DNA of 28,436 nucleotides from DATJGR01 sp035494855 (GCA_035494855.1 DATJGR010000184.1:1-28436), one strand, 5' to 3'; counted from the stretch's first letter, positions 1 to 8,021 are shown. Numbers and translations are program-made. The notes: generated from the letters alone by a model not told the origin.

Positions 1-111
1 GCTGGTGCCGATGTCGCCGTAGACGACACCGATGGCGCCGACGACCAGCGGCGCCATTCGCGACGGAGCGACGCTCGTCTGAGCCGAGGCGGCGGCACCG
101 TCGGATTGCAT
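1..111 (-). CDS. kup: Kup-family potassium uptake protein, N-terminal fragment (runs off the window)
   Basis: Only the first 37 codons are present; the gene continues beyond position 1. Reading leftward from the ATG at 111, a short polar N-terminus of about 18 residues leads into the first membrane helix, which ends in GVVYGDIGTS. That motif is the family hallmark at the start of transmembrane segment 1 of Kup/HAK/KT potassium transporters. Kup is a large inner-membrane protein that takes up K+ by proton symport. The start lies 20 bases downstream of a degraded reading frame on the same strand, so the upstream control region may have been altered by that rearrangement. The family call rests on this short motif alone, but the motif is very distinctive. 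Confidence 0.85.
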   Translation of the reverse strand, partial: MQSDGAAASAQTSVAPSRMAPLVVGAIGVVYGDIGTS

Positions 112-131
112 GCGTGGTTCGGGTCGTGGCG

Positions 132-620
132 CTACGTGCGGCGCGGCATTGTTTCGCAATGCACGCCGAACATCAATTCAACCTCGGTCTTCAACCGGCG
201 TTTGGCGAGTTTTCGCTGCAGCGTGCGACGGTGCATCTCAGCACGCGCGCCTCGATGGCCGTCGACCGCGCGCCGGCCTCGGTCGGGCGCCTCGCGTGGG
301 TCGATCAGCTCGCCGTCGCGTTCCGTCTTGCGCAGCGGCACGTTGACCAGCACGAGCAGCCGATCGTTCAGGCTGTAGAAGCCGGCGACGTCCGTAGTCC
401 AGTATTTTTCTTTTACGCCCGGATTCGACACCTCCGTGTCGGCGGCGTTGACGCTGTCGAGCGACGTGTAGCGCCGACTCACGCGGACGCCCACGCCGGT
501 CTGCGTCCGAGGCGACGAGAAGCCCTGGCCCAGCAGGCAGTAGTCACAGGCTTCGCCGAGCGGCGCTGCGAAGAATGCGAGCGATGAGACGACGCGACTG
601 GGCGTCGGCCGCTGCGACAA
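132..620 (-). pseudogene. Chimeric gene remnant: exported-protein N-terminus joined to the tail of a RegA/PrrA-type response regulator
   Basis: The frame can start at a TTG at 620; an ATG at 686 would overlap the divergent permease gene. The first part (620 to about 308) looks exported: a hydrophobic stretch VVSSLAFFAAPLGEA is followed by CDYCLLGQGF and alternating beta-type segments ending near LLVLVNVPLRK, as in an outer-membrane barrel protein cut short. From about 307 the composition changes to basic, low-hydrophobicity sequence. At 236-180 it reads MHRRTLQRKLAKR, the recognition-helix motif that ends RegA/PrrA/ActR response regulators. The residues expected just before it (IEARVLR) occur in a different frame, so the regulator part is itself frameshifted. 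I read this as debris from a deletion that fused two genes. Identity of the first part is uncertain; the regulator tail is more secure. Confidence 0.5.
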
Positions 621-674
621 ATTGCCGCAGGTCGGTTCCAAACGGGTACCATCGCAGTGAAACGCGATGTTGAA

Positions 675-2111
675 ATGACCGCACACCCGAGCCCCCCCAG
701 CGAATTCGTTAGAGCTATCACGCGACTCGATGCGACGGCGCTGGTCGTCGGATCAATGATCGGCTCGGGCATCTTCATCGTTTCGGCAGACATCGCGCGC
801 CAGGTCGAATCGCCCGGACTGCTGCTGCTCGTCTGGATACTCGCTGGCGTGATCACACTGATGGGTGCCCTGACGTACGGCGAACTCGCCGCGCAGTTTC
901 CGAAAGCGGGCGGGCAATACGTCTATCTGCGCGAAGCGATCTCGCCGTTGTTCGGCTTTCTCTACGGCTGGACGCTGTTCATGGTGATTCAGACCGGCAC
1001 GATCGCGGCGGTGGCGGTCGGTTTCGCGCGTTTCGTGTCGGTGCTGGTGCCGCAACTCTCGCCGCGCACGATGATCGGCTTCACCGTGTCGCTGCCGAGC
1101 GGACCGATCGAGGTGGGGCTGTCGCCGCAGCGCCTGCTGGCGATTGCGTCGATCTTCGTACTGACCTGGATCAACGTTCGCGGCGTGCGCGTAGCCGCGT
1201 TCGTTCAGACGCTGTTGACGTCGATCAAAGTGCTGTCGCTGGTCGCATTGATCCTGCTCGGCCTGACGATCGGGCGAAGCGGCGTTGCCGTTGCGGCGAA
1301 CTTCGGCGCGACGTTCTGGCCGCAAGGCGGCGTTGGATTCGGTGCGTTACCGCTCCTCGGCGCGGCGATGGTCGGTGCGTTGTTCGCGATGGACGCCTGG
1401 AACAACGTCGGCTTCGCCGCAGACGAGTTGCGCAGGCCGAGTCGCGACCTGCCGTTCGCGATGCTCACGGGTGTGGTCACCGTAACGGTGTTGTACGTGT
1501 CGGCCAACGTCGCGTACCTGAACGTGCTCGGCATCGACGCGATCGCGAATGCGCCGCAGGATCGCGTCGCCACGGCGGTGCTGGAGGCCATCTTTGGTGC
1601 ACCCGGCATGTACGTGATGGCGGCCGCGATCGTGATCTCCACGATCGGCTGCAACAACGGCCTGATTCTGTCCGGCGCGCGCGTCTATTACGCAATGGCG
1701 CGCGACGGTCTGTTCTTCGGCAAAGCCGCAGAGTTGCATCCGACACACAAGACGCCGGCGTTCGGTCTGTTCGTTCAGGCGGGCTGGGCTAGTGTGCTTT
1801 GTGCGTCAGGCACTTACGGCCAACTCCTCGACTACGTCGTGTTCGCCGCGCTGATGTTCTACCTGTTGACCGCGATCGGGCTGTTCGCACTGCGACGCAG
1901 CCGTCCCGATGCGGAGCGGCCAGTCGTCGTGCCGGGATATCCCTGGTTGCCGGCTGCCTACGCCGTGCTGACGGCGGCGTTGTGCCTCGACCTGCTGATC
2001 GAGAAACCGCAGTACAGCTGGCTGGGTCTCGGCATCGTCGCGCTCGGCCTACCCGTCTATGCGATGTGGCGCAGATGGGGTGCAAACGCGATTCTCGACC
2101 TGAAAGTGTAA
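675..2111 (+). CDS. APC-superfamily amino-acid permease (LAT/SLC7-like)
   Basis: Inner-membrane transporter for amino acids or related amines. From the ATG the protein has 478 residues, normal for the family, with about twelve hydrophobic helices. The first helix carries VGSMIGSGIF, the unwound substrate-binding segment of APC transporters. It is followed by GALTYGELAAQFPKAGGQYV, the conserved TM2 region. The middle of the protein has FAMDAWNNVGFAADELRRP, characteristic of the LAT (SLC7-like) branch. A GTG in frame at 657 is an alternative start giving six more residues; neither start has a convincing ribosome-binding site. It is divergent from the remnant at 132-620 and is followed by a large inverted repeat. 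The substrate cannot be told from sequence, and there is no obvious metabolic link to the neighbours. Confidence 0.88.
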   Translation: MTAHPSPPSEFVRAITRLDATALVVGSMIGSGIFIVSADIARQVESPGLLLLVWILAGVITLMGALTYGELAAQFPKAGGQYVYLREAISPLFGFLYGWTLFMVIQTGTIAAVAVGFARFVSVLVPQLSPRTMIGFTVSLPSGPIEVGLSPQRLLAIASIFVLTWINVRGVRVAAFVQTLLTSIKVLSLVALILLGLTIGRSGVAVAANFGATFWPQGGVGFGALPLLGAAMVGALFAMDAWNNVGFAADELRRPSRDLPFAMLTGVVTVTVLYVSANVAYLNVLGIDAIANAPQDRVATAVLEAIFGAPGMYVMAAAIVISTIGCNNGLILSGARVYYAMARDGLFFGKAAELHPTHKTPAFGLFVQAGWASVLCASGTYGQLLDYVVFAALMFYLLTAIGLFALRRSRPDAERPVVVPGYPWLPAAYAVLTAALCLDLLIEKPQYSWLGLGIVALGLPVYAMWRRWGANAILDLKV

Positions 2112-2118
2112 ACAGATC

Positions 2119-2155
2119 GGCAATTTCCTGCCCGAATACGGGCAAAAAAGTTGCC
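2119..2155. other. Large imperfect hairpin after the permease gene
   Basis: Perfect inner arms TGCCCG and CGGGCA (2129-2134 and 2139-2144) flank the loop AATA. They are extended by outer arms GGCAA (2119-2123) and TTGCC (2151-2155). On the plus strand the inner stem is followed by a run of A, not T, so it is not a canonical intrinsic terminator for the permease. It could still act as an RNA-stability element or a protein-binding site ahead of the small gene at 2188. Confidence 0.4.
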
Positions 2156-2187
2156 ATACGTACGCCGATCGCGCTCAATTCGTTGTC

Positions 2188-2457
2188 ATGTACGACGTCG
2201 ACGAACTGGCCGCCCATCTCGCGCGCACCACGCCGCTGGACCTTCGCGACGCCCGCCGCGCGGTGCTCGAGCTGCTCGATCTGCTGTCCAGCGAAACGCC
2301 CGACGCGTTCGTGGTGCGGCGCCATCGCGAGATCAAGGGCCACGGCGCGCTGAAGAACGACGCGATCTTCCGGCAGATCGCGAGCGAGATGGCGATGCGT
2401 CCGTTCGCCGCGCCCTCGTACACCGAACGGCAGATCCGCCGGCTGATCTACGGCTGA
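2188..2457 (+). CDS. Small hypothetical protein (89 aa)
   Basis: An 89-residue soluble protein that I do not recognise. It is rich in charged residues and predicted to be mostly helical, with segments such as DARRAVLELLDLLSSETPDAF and a basic C-terminus ending ERQIRRLIYG. It has no signal peptide, membrane segment or cysteine motif. The frame is supported by codon usage like its neighbours and by its fit between the permease and glmS, with 35 bases to the glmS start, so the two are probably co-transcribed. No good ribosome-binding site precedes the ATG. A function cannot be assigned. Confidence 0.6.
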   Translation: MYDVDELAAHLARTTPLDLRDARRAVLELLDLLSSETPDAFVVRRHREIKGHGALKNDAIFRQIASEMAMRPFAAPSYTERQIRRLIYG

Positions 2458-2492
2458 TCGATCACTTCTTCCTCAGCTTGGAGCCCTTCCTA

Positions 2493-4310
2493 ATGTGCGG
2501 AATCGTCGGTTACGTGGGACATCAGAATGCAGTGCCGATCCTCGTAGAGGGTCTGCACCGGCTCGAATATCGCGGCTACGACTCGGCCGGGCTCGCGCTG
2601 CATCGCAAGCACGGCATCGAAGTGCACAAGCGCCAGGGCAAAGTGCGCGAGATGGAGGCGACGCTGCCGAAACGATTTGCCGGCGTCGTCGGCGTGGGCC
2701 ACACACGGTGGGCGACGCACGGCGCGCCGAGCGACGGCAATGCGCATCCGCAGACGGACTCTTCCGGCCGCGTCGCCGTGGTCCACAACGGCATCATCGA
2801 GAACGCGCACGAATTGCGCTCGCAGCTCGAAGCACGCGGCGTCGTGTTCGCGTCGGAAACCGATACCGAAGTGCTGGCCCAACTGATCGCGGCAGTTGAA
2901 GCGGACTCGCTCGAGGAAGCGGTGCGGACAGCGCTCCGGTCGATCACCGGCACGTACGGCGTCGCGGTGATGGACGCGCGCCATCCGGAGCAGATCGTGG
3001 TCGCGCGCAACGGCAGCCCGGTGATTCTCGGGATCGGCGACAAGGAAATGTTCGTTGCCTCTGACGCTTCGGCACTGGTGCGCCACACGCAACAGGCGAT
3101 TTATCTCGACGACGGCGAAATCGCGGTGGTGGAAGCGCGCTCGTATCGCGTGACCACGCTCGACGCGGCGCCATCGACCAAACAGCCGACCACGCTCCCC
3201 GTTGTGGACGACAACTTGTCGAAGGGCGCGTTCAGCCACTTCACGATGAAGGAAATCCACGAACAGCCCGACTCGGTGCGCGGCACGCTGCGCGGCCGCC
3301 TCGATCGGCGTTTTGCCACGGCGCGGCTCGACGGCCTGAATCTGACGCCGCGCGAGTTGTTGCGGTTTCGCCGCATCAAGATCCTCGGCTGCGGCTCCGC
3401 CTGCATTTCGGGTTTCCTCGGCGCGCGCATGATCGAACGTCTCAGCCGCATTCCGTGCGACGCGGAGTCGGCCGCCGAGTTCCGCTACCGCAACCCCGTG
3501 ATCGAAGACGACACGCTGTACGTCGCGGTGAGTCAGTCCGGCGAAACGTTCGACACGCTCGCGGCGGTGGACGAGATCAAGCGCAAAGGCGGTGCGGTGG
3601 TCGGCATCATCAACGTCGTCGGCAGCACCATCGCGCGAGCGTGCGGGCGCGGGGTGTACCTGCATGCGGGTCCGGAGATCGCCGTCGTGTCGACGAAGAC
3701 GTTCATGTCGACGCTGGTGGCGTTCGTGCTGCTCGCGCTGCATCTCGGGCGGATGAAAGACGTTTCCGCGGGCGCCGGACGGCGGTTGATCGATGCGCTC
3801 GACCAACTGCCTGCGCGGCTCGAGGCGCTGATCGCCGATCAGGGACATCTCGCCGCGCTCGCAAAAAAGTACGCACGGTTCTCGAACGCGTATTTCGTCG
3901 GCCGTAACGAAGGCTATGCGCTTGCGATGGAAGGGGCGTTGAAATTGAAGGAAGTCAGCTACCTGCACGCCGAAGCGTACCCCGCGTCGGAGCTGAAACA
4001 CGGTCCGCTTGCGCTGATCTCGCCGGAAACGCTCACTGTCGTGGTGATTCCGTCGGACGATCTGTTCGAGAAGAACGTCTCCACGATTCAGGAAATCCGC
4101 GCGCGCCGAGGTCCGGTGCTCGCGCTCAGCAATACCTCGACGCTGCCGGTGGCGGTCGACGACGTGATCGTGGTGCCGCAACTGCACGAGCTGCTCGACC
4201 CGCTGTTGATGCTGGTTCCGCTGCAGTTCCTCGCGTATCTGATCGCGATGGAGCGCGGCTGCGACATCGACCAGCCGCGCAATCTCGCGAAGAGCGTGAC
4301 GGTGGAGTAA
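2493..4310 (+). CDS. glmS: Glutamine--fructose-6-phosphate aminotransferase (isomerizing)
   Basis: Cytoplasmic enzyme making glucosamine-6-phosphate from fructose-6-phosphate and glutamine, the first step to UDP-GlcNAc for peptidoglycan and lipopolysaccharide. The 605-residue length matches the family (about 609). The start is fixed by MCGIVGYVG, because Cys2 must become the N-terminal nucleophile of the glutaminase domain. That domain also shows GHTRWATHG and VVHNGIIEN. Two SIS sugar-isomerase domains follow, with GCGSAC, SQSGETFDTL and KTFMSTL, then EGALKLKEVSYLHAEAYPAS and the C-terminal DQPRNLAKSVTVE that forms the active-site tail. A GGAG-type ribosome-binding site lies near 2480. No riboswitch-like leader fits in the 35 bases upstream. 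Confidence 0.97.
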   Translation: MCGIVGYVGHQNAVPILVEGLHRLEYRGYDSAGLALHRKHGIEVHKRQGKVREMEATLPKRFAGVVGVGHTRWATHGAPSDGNAHPQTDSSGRVAVVHNGIIENAHELRSQLEARGVVFASETDTEVLAQLIAAVEADSLEEAVRTALRSITGTYGVAVMDARHPEQIVVARNGSPVILGIGDKEMFVASDASALVRHTQQAIYLDDGEIAVVEARSYRVTTLDAAPSTKQPTTLPVVDDNLSKGAFSHFTMKEIHEQPDSVRGTLRGRLDRRFATARLDGLNLTPRELLRFRRIKILGCGSACISGFLGARMIERLSRIPCDAESAAEFRYRNPVIEDDTLYVAVSQSGETFDTLAAVDEIKRKGGAVVGIINVVGSTIARACGRGVYLHAGPEIAVVSTKTFMSTLVAFVLLALHLGRMKDVSAGAGRRLIDALDQLPARLEALIADQGHLAALAKKYARFSNAYFVGRNEGYALAMEGALKLKEVSYLHAEAYPASELKHGPLALISPETLTVVVIPSDDLFEKNVSTIQEIRARRGPVLALSNTSTLPVAVDDVIVVPQLHELLDPLLMLVPLQFLAYLIAMERGCDIDQPRNLAKSVTVE

Positions 4311-4416
4311 CGCACCGAGCAGTGTCGTGGAACGTGGCACAATTCCGTATTGGCTGCGTCCGAGCCCGTTAGACTCTGCGGCCGGGCCGATCTCCACGAG
4401 CAGGAACCGTGCACCG

Positions 4417-4728
4417 ATGACACTAGAGGAAGAAGCCATCGCGCTGTTGCTGCGCTCGCCACGCCTGGAGGTGGGCACGATCATCGATCTTCTCGACGTC
4501 AGCGACCGCGATTTCCGCGAGATGGTGAAGCAGAACGAGCGGATCGCGGCGCTGATGGAAGAGCGCCGCACCGGGTCGCTGCCGGTGCCGGTGGCGGAAC
4601 CGGCGCAGTGTCCCGCCTGCGAGGACTGGTTCCTGCCGTATGCCTCGTCCCGCTTCTGTTCGGACGCGTGTCGCGACATCGGCCGGCTCGAGGCGCAACA
4701 GAAGGCTCGCCGCTCCCGCTCGTTCTAG
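4417..4728 (+). CDS. Small zinc-ribbon protein of unknown function (103 aa)
   Basis: The start is the ATG at 4417, with AGGA about ten bases upstream; a longer reading from 4327 adds 30 residues of unconvincing sequence. The N-terminal half is helical and acidic (LEEEAIALLLRSPRL, DLLDVSDRDFREMVKQNERI). The C-terminal half carries a probable zinc site: CPAC, then after 13 residues CSDAC, followed by a basic tail ending ARRSRSF. The layout suggests a small nucleic-acid-binding or protein-binding protein, but no named family is recognised. It follows glmS by 106 bases on the same strand. Confidence 0.7.
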   Translation: MTLEEEAIALLLRSPRLEVGTIIDLLDVSDRDFREMVKQNERIAALMEERRTGSLPVPVAEPAQCPACEDWFLPYASSRFCSDACRDIGRLEAQQKARRSRSF

Positions 4729-4914
4729 CGATTGCCACGCGACTTCGATCAGTCCAGGGGAGACTTGGATCGAACGGCTCACCGCGCAATCGACGTCCTG
4801 CGTCACCAGATCCGCCTCTGCGGGATTCCCACATCCTTCGGCAACTCCGTAGTGCCTCCGCGGCGCGCGTGCGGATACTGACAGTCATCGGAACCGTCAC
4901 CGCCGGAGAAGGAC

Positions 4915-5988
4915 ATGGCCGCCAACCCGAAAGAACTGATTCGCGAAAGCACCGTACACAGCTATAAGACGCTGATGGACGTGTCGTGGAACTTCGACTA
5001 CGAAGCCGGCGTTCCGAAGATCGAAGATCTGTACAAGCGCGCGAAAGACAACCAGTGGAATGCCGATCATCTGAAGTGGGACACCCCGATCGATCCTTCT
5101 AACCCGATCATCGCGCCCGATCATTCGATGTACTACAGGATGCCGTTCTTCAAGAAGCTGTCGACCGCGCAGCAGGAGACTTTCGGCGCGCACTCGACGG
5201 CGCAGCTGCTGTCGCAGTTCCTGCACGGTGAACAGGGCGCGCTTCTTACGGCCGCAACCATCGCGCACGGCGTGCCCGACGTGAAAGCGAAGTACTACGC
5301 CGCGACGCAGGCGATGGACGAAGCGCGTCATGTCGAAGTGTACGAACGCTACGTGAAGAAAATCGCGATCGACTATCCGATGACGCCGTGGCTGAAGCAG
5401 CTGATCGACGCAACGCTGAGCACCGAGAACTACATGAAGGTCATGATCGGGATGAACATGATCGTCGAGGGGTTGGCGCTCGGCGCTTTCAACAACATGT
5501 ACAAACAGACCGAGGAGCCGCTGCTGAAGTCGATCACGTTCAACGTGATGCGCGACGAATCGCGACACGTGTCGTTCGGCCACATTTTCCTGACGCCGAT
5601 CATCGCGAAGATGCACCCGGACGAGCGCGAAGAGCTTGCGCAGTTCGCTTACGACGCGGTGATGATTCTGGTGAAAGGGCAGACGGGTATGGACCCGGGG
5701 TTCCTGAAAGTGCTCGCGGTCGCCGGCATCGATCCGCAGGATTTCGCGAACGGCATGCAGGAGGCCGACGCGCTCGGCATCACGCGCCAACTGCCGCCGG
5801 GACAGATTCACTCGCTGAAAGACCTGATGATGCCGGCGCTGGTCCGCGCGGGTCTTGTCACGAAGCGCACGCGCGAACTGTTCGAGCGATCCGGTGTACC
5901 GGTGGATGCCGACCAGACGATCCTCAACAGGATGGAGGATCAGAAGTCGGACATGAACGTGCTGAACGCGGCCGGCGCCAAGTACTAA
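4915..5988 (+). CDS. Ferritin-like diiron protein, probable oxygenase/oxidase
   Basis: A 357-residue soluble protein with a complete carboxylate-bridged diiron ligand set in four helices: Glu106 (HGEQGAL), Glu136 and His139 (MDEARH), Glu185 (IVEGLAL), Glu215 and His218 (RDESRH). The spacings of about 30, 49 and 30 residues are those of R2-like and AurF-like oxygenases. The N-terminal region has LYKRAKDNQW and a downstream W, a pattern shared with the two diiron-related proteins encoded at 8886-11080, so all three are paralogues. An excellent ribosome-binding site (GGAGAAGG, 4905-4912) precedes the ATG. It heads a plus-strand group with a PAS protein and a [2Fe-2S] ferredoxin, the latter a plausible electron donor. 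The reaction and substrate are unknown. Confidence 0.82.
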   Translation: MAANPKELIRESTVHSYKTLMDVSWNFDYEAGVPKIEDLYKRAKDNQWNADHLKWDTPIDPSNPIIAPDHSMYYRMPFFKKLSTAQQETFGAHSTAQLLSQFLHGEQGALLTAATIAHGVPDVKAKYYAATQAMDEARHVEVYERYVKKIAIDYPMTPWLKQLIDATLSTENYMKVMIGMNMIVEGLALGAFNNMYKQTEEPLLKSITFNVMRDESRHVSFGHIFLTPIIAKMHPDEREELAQFAYDAVMILVKGQTGMDPGFLKVLAVAGIDPQDFANGMQEADALGITRQLPPGQIHSLKDLMMPALVRAGLVTKRTRELFERSGVPVDADQTILNRMEDQKSDMNVLNAAGAKY

Positions 5989-6001
5989 CGGCGCGCGCTG
6001 C

Positions 6002-7168
6002 ATGACGGAACTGTTGTCGGGTTCGACGCTGGTGTTACTGGACGCGCTGCCGGAAGCAGCGCTGATCCTCGCGCCGGACGGATGCATCCGCTATCTGAAT
6101 CGGGCGGCCACCGAACTGCTCGGTCACGAGCGCAGCGAGCTGGAAGGCGAACCGGTTTCGCGCATTATCGTGGCGCAGAGCGGCCAACGGATCGACACGG
6201 TCGCGTGGCTGACTCGGTGGGCGGAACAGCCGAACGCCGATCAGCTGCGGTACCTCACGTTGACCGGTCGGACACGCAGCGGGCAACACCTGCGCCTGTC
6301 CGTCCGAGTCGCGCGGCTCGATCGGCCCGACCGGTTGTACGTGGTGACGATGCGCGACGTCACCGCCGAGCAACGCGAACACCAGGACGTGAAGCACGCT
6401 TACCTCGTCGTTTCGCGCATCCTCGCGATCGCCGACGACGCGATCGTCAACGTCGACCACGAGCAACGCATCACCTTCTTCAACCGCAAGGCCGAATCGC
6501 TGTTCGGCTATCGCGCCGAAGAGGTACTCGGCGCGTCACTGGATCGACTGTTGCCGATGCGCTACCGGGCGGCGCATTCGGGCCACATCGCCGCATTCCA
6601 GCGCGACAAAGCACCGTCGCGGCTGATGGGAGAGCGCGGTGAAGTAGCAGGGCTCGCGCGTTCGGGCGAGGAGATCCCGCTCGAGGCGTCCATCACCAAA
6701 GTGTTCGTCGAAGGCATTCCGACGTTCAGCGTGCATCTGCGCGACATTCGCGCGCGCAAAACCGCCGAACGCGCGCGGCTCGAAAGCGAGCAGCGATTCC
6801 GCACCGTGTTCGATCACGCGATGGAGGCGATCGCGCTGCTCGATCCTGAAGGACGCGTGCTCGAGTTGAACGATGCCACGCGCGCACTGCTCGGCGCCGG
6901 CGTCGCCGCGGTCGGCACCAGTTTCTGGATGTTGCCGTGGTGGCCGAGCCTGACCGACGCGCGCGAACGCGAGAACCGTCAGCGCGCGATGCAGGAGACC
7001 GTCGAACGCTGCGCAGCCGGCCAGCAGATCCGCATGCGGGGCGAACTCGTCGATGCGGCTCGCGTCACGCACGTCATCGACTTTTCGTTGCGCCCGGTGC
7101 GAACCGGCGATCGCGTCGTGGCGATCGTCGCCGAGGGTCGCGACATCACCGCGCTGCCGGCATCGTGA
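6002..7168 (+). CDS. PAS-domain-only sensory protein (three PAS domains, no output domain)
   Basis: A 388-residue soluble protein made of three consecutive PAS domains (about residues 8-120, 135-250 and 262-385). No kinase, GGDEF, EAL, HTH or phosphatase domain follows. The second PAS is the best conserved, with MRYRAAHSGHI and later LMGERGEVAGLARSGEEIPL. His192 falls where FixL has its haem-ligating histidine, although this histidine is also common in PAS domains without haem. The gene starts 13 bases after the diiron gene and ends 13 bases before the ferredoxin gene, so it is almost certainly co-transcribed with both. It may sense redox state, oxygen or the pathway substrate and act by protein-protein contact. 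That role is inference. Confidence 0.8.
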   Translation: MTELLSGSTLVLLDALPEAALILAPDGCIRYLNRAATELLGHERSELEGEPVSRIIVAQSGQRIDTVAWLTRWAEQPNADQLRYLTLTGRTRSGQHLRLSVRVARLDRPDRLYVVTMRDVTAEQREHQDVKHAYLVVSRILAIADDAIVNVDHEQRITFFNRKAESLFGYRAEEVLGASLDRLLPMRYRAAHSGHIAAFQRDKAPSRLMGERGEVAGLARSGEEIPLEASITKVFVEGIPTFSVHLRDIRARKTAERARLESEQRFRTVFDHAMEAIALLDPEGRVLELNDATRALLGAGVAAVGTSFWMLPWWPSLTDARERENRQRAMQETVERCAAGQQIRMRGELVDAARVTHVIDFSLRPVRTGDRVVAIVAEGRDITALPAS

Positions 7169-7181
7169 GAAGTGTGCATCG

Positions 7182-7502
7182 ATGCCGCGCGTGACCTACA
7201 TCGAGGCCAACGGCACCGAACACGTCGTCGACGTGCCGGTCGGATCGAGCGTCATGCAGGGCGCCATCAACAATCTGATACCCGGAATCGAAGGCGACTG
7301 CGGCGGTCTGTGTGCGTGCGCCACGTGCCACGTGTACGTGCCGCCGGAATGGGCCGGGCGCTGTGGCGAGCCGGAGGAACTCGAGGTCAACATTCTCGAC
7401 TTCGCGTTCGACGTGAAGCCGGAAAGCCGTCTCGCCTGCCAGATCGAGGTGGGGCCTGAACTCGACGGCCTGGTGGTACGCATGCCGATGCGCCAGTACT
7501 GA
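7182..7502 (+). CDS. [2Fe-2S] ferredoxin, adrenodoxin/putidaredoxin type
   Basis: A 106-residue electron carrier. The cluster ligands are Cys40, Cys46, Cys49 and Cys86, in the C-x5-C-x2-C-x36-C arrangement of adrenodoxin-type ferredoxins (CGGLCACATC, then RLACQ). Proteins of this type pass single electrons from a flavoprotein reductase to P450s or other oxygenases. Its position directly after the diiron protein and the PAS protein suggests it serves a diiron enzyme. No reductase gene is present in the window. It has the same length and cysteine positions as the ferredoxin encoded at 22797. The ATG at 7182 follows a GAGAAG element by about ten bases. Confidence 0.93.
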   Translation: MPRVTYIEANGTEHVVDVPVGSSVMQGAINNLIPGIEGDCGGLCACATCHVYVPPEWAGRCGEPEELEVNILDFAFDVKPESRLACQIEVGPELDGLVVRMPMRQY

Positions 7503-7513
7503 CGAAGCAGCCC

Positions 7514-7545
7514 AGAGCGCCGTTCAATAATGCGGCGGGCGCTCT
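7514..7545. terminator. Possible bidirectional terminator between convergent genes
   Basis: A perfect 8-bp stem (AGAGCGCC at 7514-7521, GGCGCTCT at 7538-7545) with a 16-base loop lies where the ferredoxin gene and slyX converge. On the plus strand it is followed by a pyrimidine-rich TCTTC stretch. The long loop and lack of a clean T-run make it weak, and part of the stem encodes the end of SlyX. Confidence 0.3.
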
Positions 7546-7730
7546 TCTTCGATGGAGAATGCGGGCGGTTCGTCGCGCCGTTCGATGAGCTCGATCAGCC
7601 GTGCCAGCGTTTCGCGCATCTGATCGAGCTGGTGCTGTTGATCGACCAGCGCGTCGTTCAGCTTGGCGATCGTGTCTTCCTGAAAGAGCAGCCGCGTTTC
7701 GATCTCGATGCGTTCTTCGTCGCTGTTCAT
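7524..7730 (-). CDS. slyX: SlyX family protein
   Basis: A 68-residue protein typical of SlyX in length and layout: a short acidic N-terminus, one long coiled coil (about residues 8-50, ETRLLFQEDTIAKLNDAL and following) and the conserved C-terminal PPHY. SlyX is a small conserved proteobacterial protein of unknown biochemical role. It overlaps the stop of the upstream zinc-ribbon gene by one base (ATGA), so it is translated from the same transcript and is the last gene of the minus-strand cluster. Confidence 0.9.
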   Translation of the reverse strand: MNSDEERIEIETRLLFQEDTIAKLNDALVDQQHQLDQMRETLARLIELIERRDEPPAFSIEEERPPHY

Positions 7731-8011
7731 CAGTCTTTAGACGAACTGAATGGTTTCATCTTGCGCAGCAGGCGGTCCGGATCCGCCAGCGGGTTCTTTC
7801 GCATCGAAGCGTCGGCCATCTTTTCGTATTTCGGATCGAGCTTGGCCGTTTTCGTGTTTTCGGAAGCGTGATACGCCACGCGACCGACGACGCGGTACGT
7901 TTCGCTACCGCGGCAATGCTCGCATTCGACGCTCGCCGGCGCATCGTTCAGCGACGCGTAGGCGTCTGTTACGCCGCCGCAATGGCGGCAGCGGTATGCG
8001 TAGATCGGCAT
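7730..8011 (-). CDS. FmdB-family zinc-ribbon protein
   Basis: A 93-residue protein starting MPIYAYRCRHCG, the classical FmdB/CxxC_CxxC_SSSS N-terminus. Cys8, Cys11, Cys30 and Cys33 make a zinc ribbon; the C-terminal half is basic and unstructured, ending MKPFSSSKD. FmdB was named as a putative regulator of formamidase genes, but most members have no proven function. Here it follows the two SCP2-like genes by ten bases and overlaps slyX (ATGA). It could be an accessory or metal-handling factor for the diiron proteins upstream, or just a housekeeping neighbour of slyX. Confidence 0.85.
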   Translation of the reverse strand: MPIYAYRCRHCGGVTDAYASLNDAPASVECEHCRGSETYRVVGRVAYHASENTKTAKLDPKYEKMADASMRKNPLADPDRLLRKMKPFSSSKD

Positions 8012-8021
8012 GGTGATTCCG

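Noticed and set aside
114..587. A 157-codon plus-strand frame near the left end
   Set aside because: Antisense to the remnant at 132-620 and with mirror composition; no domain or ribosome-binding site.
4311..4416. Possible extended start of the zinc-ribbon protein at 4327
   Set aside because: The extra 30 residues look non-coding, and the ATG at 4417 has a better-placed AGGA.
2490..4679. A 729-codon open frame on the minus strand opposite glmS
   Set aside because: It is in mirror register to glmS, rich in Arg, His and Gln, with no domain; GC-rich coding DNA commonly leaves the antisense frame open.
4897..6087. A 396-codon minus-strand frame opposite the diiron gene
   Set aside because: Same mirror effect; composition is antisense-like and the plus-strand gene has clear diiron motifs and a strong ribosome-binding site.
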